Of a DNA stretch of 64,000 nt, positions 42,514 through 52,405 are shown one piece after another. The stretch is taken from positions 100,747,608-100,811,607 of the forward strand of contig JAHLJT010002630.1 in the NCBI GenBank assembly GCA_031308135.1, given 5' to 3'. Under the pieces are notes generated by a model, which was given only the letters and a program-made list of their open reading frames with translations, was not told the origin of the DNA and made no database searches. Source of the stretch: Acheta domesticus (lineage: Eukaryota; Arthropoda; Insecta; Orthoptera; Gryllidae). The translations under genes were made by a program, and so were the position numbers. Position 1 is the first letter of the stretch, and each line of letters opens with the position of its first letter.

Positions 42514-42514
42514 G
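42455..42514. repeat. (ATA)n microsatellite
   Basis: About 18 ATA/AAT triplets. Confidence 0.95.
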
Positions 42515-42771
42515 AGATACCAGCAACCTCGAAACAACACACAAAAAGAAAATTCAAAAATACAGAGAACTAGCACAAGTTGTAAAGGAGCAGTGGCATG
42601 TATTGGGAATAGAGATTGCACCAATCGTCCTCTCAGCAACAGGTGTGATACCTACCGTCCTGAAGTACTCTCTGAATAAACTGGGGATCGAGACCAACAT
42701 TACCATCAATCTACAGAGAGCTGTGATCCTGAGCACGTGTTATTTAGTCAGAAGATTTATGGGTTCCTAAA
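42515..42771 (+). pseudogene. Non-LTR retrotransposon C-terminal ORF fragment (R2/R4-type)
   Basis: An open frame reads KKKIQKYRELAQVVKEQWHV, IAPIVLSATGVIPTVLKYSL and LQRAVILSTCYLVRRFM, then stops at TAA (42769-42771). The pattern of a YxxLxxxxxxxW helix followed by an IVxxATGxIP segment is seen at the C-terminus of many invertebrate R2/R4-like LINEs. It is a 5'-truncated remnant. Confidence 0.6.
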
Positions 42772-43104
42772 AATGTATGTGTTAAAGATCTATTTACTTT
42801 TAATTTGTAAATTAATTTAAGTGTTAAAATTTATATTTGTAGAATTGTTTACTTCGTAATTAGTTCTTAAAATAAATGTTTGTTAAAATTATTGTACTAC
42901 GGAAATCATGCTTTGATAGAAATATCTGTATGACCAAAACATTTACCAGAAAGCTGTGAAAAATAATAATAAAATGAAATAAGAAATAATATACAAATTC
43001 TGACTTACGTAGCATCAACTGGGTAATTTGGGACCGGGCAACTGAAAGCTAGCGATGTTTATTTCATATCTATTTCAAACAGGTTTTAAATAATTTCTAA
43101 AAGA

Positions 43105-43340
43105 TTAATTTGGAAACATAACAAAAGCTTCAATTTTGCTGTCAATAGATTTTTCGGTATCAAGGAGCCATAATACATTGATTCCAGCTGCACCATGTAT
43201 TAGAGGGTTTTTTAAAAATTTAGTAATGGAATTTATCCACTTTTTCGTTGCCAGGCCCATGTAATAAGAGTTTCTCTGCCGAAAATGCACGGTTTTTTTT
43301 GCGCAGCATTACGTAACTTTCTCTTCTTTACTCAATTTCT
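43105..43340 (-). repeat. Dispersed repeat R-B, copy D (terminal fragment)
   Basis: The reverse complement shares GAGAAAGTTACGTAATGCTG and the following AAAACCGTGCATTTTCGGC zone with copies A-C. Confidence 0.6.
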
Positions 43341-44018
43341 TTAGCCCAGTCAAAAGGTATCTGACCCAGGAAAAAGTCCCGGAAGTTTTTTCTCAACGGT
43401 TCTGTATGTTTTTGAGGGTGCTGAATTTGAATTTGATGTTTGCCACCTCAAAAACGGTTGGCTTCACAGAGAAAATTGCAAAAAACCCTAAACGTTTAGC
43501 CCTTTTCTTAGTTTTTCGCTTATATCTTCAAAAATGTGCGTACTATTGAAAAAATTGTTATTTATAAAATTAAAGTAGATAAAAGTTTCTATAAATTGGA
43601 TATTTTAACTTTAAATTTGTGAAAAACTGTTTAGGCGCCAGAGCGCGTTGAAAACGGTTAGGTTTTGGGCTTCTAGCCAAAGTGGGAGAATACCACATTC
43701 CAGCCATCCTGCTTCGCGACGCGCTAGTTTCACCTTACCATGCTTGAAAACAACAATTGTAAACAAATAATTGCCATTGTTAAATGATTAATACTCCTAT
43801 ATTCACGGAATCAATAGGTTCGTGTTTGTTCGAGCGGAGTATCTGTAAATCCAAGCCTTAGGAAACCAAAATAAGAGCTGGGATGTAAGGAAATATTAGA
43901 ATACGTTCTGTACAATGCAATTACTTCATCAAAAATTTGGACCAATATGTTTTGTCAATATGTGCCAAATTATGAGTAAAAGTAAAGGTAACCCTAATGA
44001 GGAATGTTTAGGTATTAA

Positions 44019-47000
44019 AGGGACACTAGGACTGAAATTTGAAACTTTTTTATTTTTTATTCAATCGTTTTGAAAGTTTGCAGGATTGTTTGTTATAGTA
44101 ATGAGATTATTAGGTTAAAATTTTATTAAATTTGGTGAATTAGTTTTAAAGATATATAAGTTTTTATCACAATATTTAACGCGAAACACTGTTGAACCAA
44201 AAATGTTCCATGCGCATACTATTTTTTTTATTCTGGTTTGAATTTTTTTAAGCTTATTAATTAATAACAAGTAAATCTGGGCATGGATTTTAAAATATGA
44301 CCTTTCAAAAAACTTTAAGAAATATTACAAATATTTTAATTTTTTGTACCACATTTTTAGTAGGTTTTTCATATTCAAATGGTTATATTTGGCACATCTT
44401 TAATGGTACACACAAATCAATGCACAGATTTATTTATTTATATGTATACAACATGTGAGCCAAAATATAGAAAAATTGGACAAGATTTAGGTAGGCATGG
44501 GAAGTTTCAAATGTTAGAAAATGTAGTTTTGAGTAAAATGAGTTTTTATTCAAATTTTAACAATATTATGTATTTTACTTTAAAAATAACATCTAGAAAC
44601 CACCAGAACTATATGTTTTTCCTTCCTTTTTCTTTTTAATACCTTCTTCTTTTAATTTTGTGAGCTTTAATTTTTTTCTGATTGATTTAGTTGCTCCTGA
44701 GGAAGAACGCTTACTCTCATAAATTCTTCTCTTGTCACGACGAGCAGCAATTGTCAGTGATGCTGGAGAAACATTTGTTTTCCTTATTTCATTTTTAATT
44801 TCTTCAGCTGCACAGCATCCCATATTGTATTCTGCCACAGCATTGCAAACAGACACATCTAATCTTTTTTTTGATATAAATATTTCCTTGGGGCACTTTT
44901 TCCATATCGATGAATGCAAACTTTCATTTGCATTTTGGGTTGCACCTCTGGCACATCTTGATAACAGTTCTGGACTGGAAAGCCTCTTGTAGAGAGGAAC
45001 CATTTTTTCCAGAACATTTATTGGAAGCTGCATCGACATAGTACAATGACCAGCTGGAGTTTCCCCTTTCGCAACACTTCTATTGTAGAAGCACCATGAC
45101 TCTTCTCCTGGTGGACACTTACCATGCAATGGTTCATTGTCAGTTGAAGCATAATGATGCAGTGTAGCTAGAATGGCTGTCTTCATTTTGTAGACATCAG
45201 GAATATTTGTGACAATCGCATTCCTGTAATAACTAGTAAGTTTTACAATATTTGTTTCTTTCAGAGTGCCACGACCCCTTCCTCCAAGATTAACATTTTT
45301 CTTCTTCCAATCTTGCACCAAATTTCTCAATCCTGTCCCTATTCTTTTTGCTACATGGTTGATGCACTCTTCCTTTTCAATACGGATATCATTTCCATAG
45401 ACAGCTTCTTTTACCAAATGAGTAAATGTTTTTGCATCACCATCGGAAAGGAGTGTTGTATAGCGCATTCCACATTTAGCCACAGACCTCTTCCACAAAA
45501 TATCTGCAGCAAAAACTTCCATGCCAGGAGATGATCCATCATAATTTTTACAGCACTCTCCAGAAGTAGTATGTCCTTTGTGCCATATGTCAAATTCTGG
45601 GGATTCTGCCCCAAGTTCATGACAAGTAGTGAGACACAATAAACAATACTTAGATATCACCTCATAGTCAACAACCAAACCTGTCAGAATATCTATCACT
45701 ATTCCTATCCCATAAAGTGATGTATGGCCTCTTTTATGCCATGTCCCATCATAGGACACAGCGATGTCAATAATGTCAGTGCCAGCAAGAGATATATTCA
45801 CATGTTCATGCGCTTTCCTCACAACAGATCTTGATTTTGATAAGATCTCTTCTTTTAGCTCTCTCATTTCATAAGCTAAAATGTCCTGGTGTCTAGCAAA
45901 TGTTTTAGAATCCATGACATTTATTTGCATACCCATAGAAAATTTTTCCATTGTTCTGTGTCCACCTCCTATATCCACAAAAGCACTCACTGACATTTTA
46001 TTAACTTCAAAAGGTGGGCGCTGGCTGTCATCCTTTTTTATTCTTGGACTTGAATATGTTTCTGCTAATAGGGTATTACATTTGCTACATTGTACAGAAA
46101 TTTTTGCTGCCCAACCTTGTTGTTCACTCAATTTGACTTGGAGGGATTTCTCTTCACATTCACTACACGAAAAGTTTTCAAATAACTTATCCCATACACT
46201 TCTATGTACTAATAAATATGTACTGCTTTCTGTGTCACAACTACCAGATACATTGGTGTCAAAATAAGACAGCTTCTTCACACTCCTTGATATGTCTGTG
46301 TTAGATTCAGGAAACGTATTTGAAGAATGAGAAGTATTTTCTGTTGTTGGTGTAGATAACACATACGGGGACGAGGGGGCATGTTCTTCAGAAACATTAT
46401 TTTCTGCCACGTTTTTTGATCTCCAACGAAGCTGAGCCTTTTCCTTTGCCAAAACTTTATTTTTTGTTATCCTACCTTTCTGTTTGCGCCACTTAGAACT
46501 TGTTACATCCATTTTTCGCCACACTTTCGGACAAAATTACAAACACGTACCAATTACAGAAAATCTCGTCACTTTACCAGACACAAACGCAAACGTAATG
46601 TTGTACACAAATCCACGTGTTGCCATATCGCCTAGGCGCCTTCCCGTGTGGTCAAACAAGACACTATTGTCTTTCCAAAATCATTTAAAAAGTATTTATT
46701 AATAAACAAATACACTGATTAATTCTTGTCCCATTATTTATGAAATATTTGTATTGAAGAAGCAATGTAATCAAAAGATATACACCCGAATTTACGTTGC
46801 TTCTATGACTTTTGTCGTTATTGTAATTGTAGTTCGTCAAATGGCTCATGGAGAGCGCTCCAATACACTTCTACGTAAAAAAAACTGCATAAAAATCGCA
46901 TATATCATACTTGCTTGAGGCCCGAACGAATACACGGGCGTTTTGGCCCTTTAAACGCCTAGCGCACGGGGGTATTTAAATGGCTCCTGTCCCTTTAAAA

Positions 47001-47124
47001 ATGGCGATATCCGGTCGGAAGTAAATTAATTTTATTCCTAATACTTCAGACAATGTATTTATGTTAAAAACCAAAAATCGATATTTTTTCCGATTTGGGT
47101 CAAAATTTCAGTCCTAGTGTCCCT
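44019..47124 (-). mobile_element. DNA transposon with intact transposase and 22-bp TIRs
   Basis: AGGGACACTAGGACTGAAAT at 44019 is matched by its exact inverse at 47103-47124. TTAA adjoins both ends (44015-44018; 47124-47127 overlapping the last base), so the duplication is TAA or TTAA depending on how the tip is drawn. The 3.1-kb element contains one long ORF (46524-44593). The intact ORF and matching TIRs suggest it is young and possibly autonomous. Confidence 0.85.
44593..46524 (-). CDS. Transposase with Mutator-like transposase domain, 643 aa
   Basis: It would cut and paste the flanking TIRs. Residues about 1-40 are basic. A double CxxC zinc ribbon lies at 120-149 (FSCSEC and VQCSKCN). 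The core has SYDGTWHKRGHTSLYG (D259), TGLVVDYEVISKYC, RYTTLLSDGDAK (D361), ECINHVAKRIGTGLRNL, SWCFYNRSVAKGE and TQNANESLHSSIWKKCP (E534). The last block resembles the catalytic helix, so D259/D361/E534 is my proposed DDE triad. From memory the order matches the family annotated as Mutator-like transposase domain, widespread in arthropods. The C-terminus is Lys-rich and could hold an NLS. The frame is unbroken, intronless and ends in TAG. An upstream in-frame ATG five codons later (MDVTSS) is an alternative start. Confidence 0.88.
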   Translation of the reverse strand: MWRKMDVTSSKWRKQKGRITKNKVLAKEKAQLRWRSKNVAENNVSEEHAPSSPYVLSTPTTENTSHSSNTFPESNTDISRSVKKLSYFDTNVSGSCDTESSTYLLVHRSVWDKLFENFSCSECEEKSLQVKLSEQQGWAAKISVQCSKCNTLLAETYSSPRIKKDDSQRPPFEVNKMSVSAFVDIGGGHRTMEKFSMGMQINVMDSKTFARHQDILAYEMRELKEEILSKSRSVVRKAHEHVNISLAGTDIIDIAVSYDGTWHKRGHTSLYGIGIVIDILTGLVVDYEVISKYCLLCLTTCHELGAESPEFDIWHKGHTTSGECCKNYDGSSPGMEVFAADILWKRSVAKCGMRYTTLLSDGDAKTFTHLVKEAVYGNDIRIEKEECINHVAKRIGTGLRNLVQDWKKKNVNLGGRGRGTLKETNIVKLTSYYRNAIVTNIPDVYKMKTAILATLHHYASTDNEPLHGKCPPGEESWCFYNRSVAKGETPAGHCTMSMQLPINVLEKMVPLYKRLSSPELLSRCARGATQNANESLHSSIWKKCPKEIFISKKRLDVSVCNAVAEYNMGCCAAEEIKNEIRKTNVSPASLTIAARRDKRRIYESKRSSSGATKSIRKKLKLTKLKEEGIKKKKEGKTYSSGGF

Positions 47125-47638
47125 TAAACAAAAATTGAACCAGATAATTTTATAGATTTACTTAAAGATACTATAGAGAAACTTCATTAAAAAAGAAATA
47201 GACTTTTACTATAGAATAAAACTAAGGTAAGAAATCAGTGGAACACACCAATTGTATCCAATTGTGATGTATGGTCTGTTTTTAAAAATGTGATTTTTAT
47301 TTTCTCAATTATGAATAATAGTTATTTCATTACTAGGCTTTTCGATTTGTATCTGTAACAAGGCAATAAAATCTTCTTTCTCTTTTTGTGACATCTTGTG
47401 AGTCCATTAGTGGCGCGATTGCAGTTCTGTGTGCCCATCTTTTGCCTGTAGCATTGAATTCTTGCTCTTTCATTTAATAGAAGAATAATGCGCACAATCG
47501 TGCATATGAGTTTAGTTCTATTTTTGCACACTTAGATGCGTCCACGACACAGTTATTTCAGAGCACTTGCTTTGGTGATATCTTGTACGCCGTTGCCTAC
47601 AGAGGTTGCACGCGCAGTTATCATTAGTTATCATTTAT

Positions 47639-48275
47639 TGTGGCGTCGTGGCAACATCTCCAAGCGGGCGGCAAACCTAAGCCGGAAGCTATAGTGAAAG
47701 GGCGCATCTGAGCTAAAAATAAAGAGGCTACAGAATGTGGCTGCTCCAGGAAACATCCCACGCAAACAAAGTGTTGAGAAAGGTTAGTGGCGAGTCTGGG
47801 ACGACTGTGCAAGACCCCTGGAATTGGCTAGCCATCGAGCCTGGGGACTCCGACAGCATGACGCCGGGTGGGGGAGACGGGGGTATATATAAGGCGGGCG
47901 CTTTCTGCGCTCGCGGAGATTCAGATAGATTCGTAAAGCTTGTTGTTAGCCGACAGGCTGGGTGGGATCTACAGTGCACTCCAGCACGTGGTTTCCGGGG
48001 CGGAGACCGGTTTTGGCGCCAGGCCATGTAGGTACGTGGATACCGGGGACTTAACGTCCGATTGCATCGCATCACGCATTGTACCTGCTTTCGAGCACTG
48101 GCACTGGGCTGTAGGGCCTAGGGACGGTCGGGGGGTTTTCGCGGCTAAGTGAAAGAAAAAGGTTGTCTGAGTTTAACTAGTATTTGTAAAATTTCTTTAA
48201 TTGTTAAGTTCCTGTAAATAAATGTAAATATTATTTTCGACGCAGTGTCTGCCTCGTTCACTCCAGTACGTCACA
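47639..48275 (+). mobile_element. Solo LTR with TATA box, poly(A) signal and 4-bp target duplication
   Basis: A 637-bp GC-rich unit begins TGTGGCG and ends ACGTCACA (TG...CA). It is flanked on both sides by TTAT (47635-47638 and 48276-48279). TATATATAAGG (about 47884-47893) is a strong TATA box, and AATAAA occurs near 48220. No internal retroviral-type genes, primer-binding site or second LTR are nearby, so recombination between LTRs has probably left a solo copy. A 4-bp duplication fits Gypsy-type elements. The short ORFs inside are not genes. Confidence 0.8.
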
Positions 48276-48929
48276 TTATGCTGTAATGCAGAGAGTGTTT
48301 TACATACTTTGATGTTCTTCGTTAAAAAGAAGAAAGAAACAATATTGCCAAAGAATGGACGATTCTGTACTGTGAAGAGTGAATACTGTCTTGTCAGGTT
48401 TGGTAATAAAAACAATAAAAGTGAATCCTGCCCGGTGAACGATAATAGCCCGGCGCACTGAATGGAAGCGAATCGGATTATGACGAGGCAAGTGATATCC
48501 CTCACTTGTGAAATAGTTGAGGAGACCAAAACTAAATTGCACCGTAAACCCGAGATCAACCGGTTTGGTACGTGTTTTACCTGTGCCAGTATTTTCTTTA
48601 TGAGCAGTGATTCGGTCAAATTTTCAAGTCAGCATGATCAGTCATGATATTGCATTTGCAGAAAACAAATTGAAGCATTTGCGGGAAAACTAGGGGAACT
48701 TTTCTCGTAGTACATCCAGCACTAGAAATGCTGTTTTAAGCATGTTAGTAAAAGATTTAGATGTTATGTACAAGCAAGTTAAATTTATTATTAAGCAGAT
48801 TGATCTATAATCATTTAAGAACAGTCTAACGGATATAGAGCTGATTGTTTTCTGCAGTTTTTTCTTTTCTATTTCCCCCCCACACATACATTTTTTTTCG
48901 GAAATCATGATATGTCATCTTTCCACACC

Positions 48930-49005
48930 TACGAACAACTCCATTCAATGTAGCCTTATGGATTTACGTATCTGATTATATAACAGTGTTTTATTATATA
49001 AGGAC
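48930..49005 (-). repeat. Jockey fragment adjoining repeat R-B
   Basis: The reverse complement reads LLYNQIRKSIRLH and matches 26496-26570 almost base for base up to the same junction with repeat R-B. Confidence 0.7.
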
Positions 49006-49372
49006 TAGTGGTGCTACAGAATGGCACAGACTTTGCCCTATTAGTTTTCTATTTCCTTGGGTCTTTGATACCTTTTGGGAATTGGCTTGTGCCAGCCGCC
49101 ATCTATCGCCGTCCAAAGTACATTTTTTGAAAATTTCTTAATTTTTTGGTTTTCTAATGGTAGAACGGAAATATTAATTTTAGAATATTAAAAAACACAA
49201 AAACCTCGTCCGAAATGGCAATTTTGGCAATGCCAGCCGCCATCTATCGCCGCCCAAAGTACATTTTTTGACAATTTCTTAATTTTTCGGTTTCCTAATG
49301 GTAGAACGGAAATATTAATTTTAGAATATTAAAAAACACAAAAACTTCGTCCAAAATGGCCATTATACAAAA
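49006..49372 (-). repeat. Dispersed repeat R-B terminal segment with 141-bp tandem duplication
   Basis: 49006-49090 is the inverted copy of about 26410-26495. The segment from GCCAGCCGCCATCTATCGCC is then present twice in tandem (49091-49231 and 49232-49372), about 95% alike. Confidence 0.75.
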
Positions 49373-50745
49373 TTCTCTTTTATATTATTTCAGTAGTATA
49401 GGTAAATATTGTGGTCTCACACGCAACCAATCTTTATAATTGAGGACTCTAAAGAAAGATAATTTCAGGGAGACGTGGTGATTTGAGCTTCGAATTTAAA
49501 AATATGAAGGATGTGTTGAAAAATAGGCATCCAAATATTCATGTGAAATACAACCCGCAACACAGGCATAATTTTCGAAATCTATTTAGTTTAATAAGTC
49601 CTATACGAAGCGTTCTAGGGACTTAAAACTGGAATTTTAGATCCAAAGGCCATACAGAAACGTTCCTCGCACTATAACATATAGAACGAGAGCTTCTTGG
49701 ACACATTAAGTTTTGCTGGTCGGGCGCTTCTCGATACAATCCTACCTTTTCGTAGACATGTATAATCTGCAACTGTATGTGAAATTAAACTAATTTCTTT
49801 ACATTCTAGGCGATTGAATTGCACAGGTGTACCTCCCAGTTCGGTAATAAAGTTCAGTAATTTTCCAGAGTGTAGAGTAGTACTTGCACGATCCTGTATC
49901 TTTGCATGGCCAACTTAAAGAGGCTTTGTGAAGAGTAAAAACATTTTCTAATGGTTTTGTAACTATCAAGAAAAGCTAAAATTACAAAGAATATTTTTTC
50001 AAGGAAGAGTTGTGAATTCTTACAGAACCATTTGTCTATAATACTGAATAAATCATTATTCAAAATTTGTTTCAAACATCAATTCCATTGTTTTTATTTT
50101 TATTTTATATTCTATAAATACATTGTAAGTTACCCTTATACACTTTAAATTAACACATTTCGTTATTCATTAATGTTTTTTTATGACCCATAATTCATAA
50201 AAAACATACATTTCAATATTTTTTTATGATTCTTGTACATAAAACTAGATCGGATCACCGCCAGACCCACTCACAAGAATACCACCTCATACCACCAAAT
50301 ACACTCACAAGAATTCTCAGCACAATACATTGTGTCGAATCCCTGAGAGACAGACAGACAGACTGACAGAGGGACAGTAGTGCGAAAGAGAATGCTTCGG
50401 GGTCGCGAAATAAATGTTAATTGACATATGTCAATTGTTAATTGAATAATTTACACATGTATTTGTTTTATATTTCTTCACCTATTTACATTCGTCTTTC
50501 TGTAATCATTGGAGAATGCATGGAAACTAGTGGAACTAAAACATCGCATACATTCTGACATCATGGTATTATTCGTAACGGCTGGCAGTATTGTAATACC
50601 GTATGAACCTGCAAATGTGTTTCCAAGAAGCATTTTTCCCCGTGCTGGGATGCGCATTCAGAATCTGAGACTTAACGCGCCATTCAGATTAACCATTCCT
50701 CTCAAGCCTCATGGCTAATTTCAACTCTCCCAACCCTTGATTGAT

Positions 50746-50973
50746 CCATTATTTCGTGTTTCCGAGCACATCAACTCTTGTGGCCATTGTCTCGTAAGTG
50801 TAGTGTATGATTTTTTCATTGGATTTAGCTGTGCTTCCCCGCTGGATGGAGAGATCCGGAGGCGACCACGTTGCGTTGCGGGGGTTTCCCCAACCAGGTA
50901 TCTCTCTCCAGTGGGGAAACCGCTCCAGCCGGAACAAGCTGCAAGCTTCCGACCGCTCTCCCGGCAGCATGTT
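50746..50973 (-). repeat. SINE family 2, tail-end fragment
   Basis: Matches the tail third of the family (CTCGTAAGTGTAGTG through CTCTCCCGGCA) but lacks the middle body and tRNA-like head. Confidence 0.7.
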
Positions 50974-52241
50974 TTGAATTTGCACTAGACTTGTGCTTGG
51001 GACTTATTTTAGAACTCCCTTATTGGACATTGAGGCGACGCACGAAACGCAGGCGACACTTCTCGATGAAACACATACACTTTAAAGAGACAGACAAACA
51101 GCTTGTGCATTCAAAAAGAGTAGTGGAAGGGTCCTTGTGAGAATATTAGTGAGGTTTATGAAATAATAATTAGACGCACCAAACAGTTATAAAATGTATA
51201 ATTTATGTAATCCGAATTTAATGGTAATCCTTAATTGAAAAATTTTGGGCAGTTTATTAGTGCAAAAAAGTTACGACAAATTGTAATGAGTCGATGATTC
51301 TTGATACTTCACTGACACATCTGAAGGAGTATAATCTTGGTAATTTGATTTTGCCATTATTTTCGATGTAGGGATGTGTTTTATATGTCGAGTTGTTTAG
51401 ACAAATATTGCATACACATCTCCAAAAATTAAATTACACTTAGTGAAATGATCTGTATTTCAACAACATCTCTAACTAATATTCTCCGATGTCGTGATAG
51501 ATTGTTCAAATGTTATAAAATCTTCCGCAATACAAGAATGTATTTTGAATTAAAGATCAATGCATAGAATAATAAATTCCTTTGAAGCATTCATATCAGA
51601 ATGGAATAAAAGGATTTATGGAATTATTGAAGAGTGCTAAAGATTCTTTACAGAAATTTGTTTTTATTTTCTCCTTAAATCAAAACGCAATTACAATAAA
51701 TAAAAAAGAATAAAATAATGATGTTTGATATTGTCATGTGCAAGTGGGTGTAGTACTATTTATAGTATTTTAAGTTATTAATTCGTTATTCCCCTTGAAG
51801 GTGATAGGAAATAGTTTTCTTTTGAGATTTCCACACGAGGTTGAAAGTGTTTTATACCATGAAGGAAAATGTTCTCGCAATTTTTTTGTACTGTTATAGT
51901 ATGTTTTCTTCCGTATTTCAATGTGATAGAATGTGCCTAATTTCTACAGTAGTATTAACATCAAATTATATCCAAATTGAGTTTCGCCTTCTTTTCCCCA
52001 GATCCACGTCAATTGTCATGGAAATAGAAGAATTTGCATCAAAAGCGTACATACAGGATAATTTTCATTTCTCAAAACTGTCAGTTGTAATTTTAAATGA
52101 ATGTAGTTTTCGTTACAAAATGAATACTTAAATTGTATGATTTAAAGTGCCAGACCAAAGTTTAAAGACATTTATAAAGTAAATGGATGGATTTTTTTGC
52201 ATTAATTTACAATGAAAACCACCACTATATTGAAAAACTAC

Positions 52242-52247
52242 TTTAAT
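52242..52247 (-). terminator. ATTAAA poly(A) signal candidate of gene 2
   Basis: A minus-strand ATTAAA lies about 30 bp past the TAA stop of gene 2. Confidence 0.35.
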
Positions 52248-52276
52248 ACACTCGAAAATCCTATTAATTTCTTCAG

Positions 52277-52405
52277 TTACAACCGTATCTGCCTTTCGAT
52301 CCAACTCCGAAAAGCTGATACTCGTAAGAAGTGTACAGTGTAGTCAGACCTACACAAAATACCCACCACAACTCCGTCTTGGACTAGCAGCCCGCCGGAG
52401 TCGTA
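52277..52405 (-). CDS. Gene 2 last exon (YDSGG, stop)
   Basis: The acceptor GTCTGTTTCACAG opens phase 0 with YDSGGLLVQDGVVVGIL and ends FRSWIERQIRL plus TAA (52279-52277). The DGVVVGI strand parallels DGVVIGI in gene 1. Confidence 0.88.
   Translation of the reverse strand, partial: YDSGGLLVQDGVVVGILCRSDYTVHFLRVSAFRSWIERQIRL

Noticed and set aside
47735..48152. Overlapping ORFs near 48 kb as small genes
   Set aside because: They lie within the solo LTR, where GC-rich sequence gives chance frames.
50509..50718. 69-codon ORF containing NVFPRSIFPRAGMRIQ
   Set aside because: No family is recognised and there are no splice borders; too weak to call.
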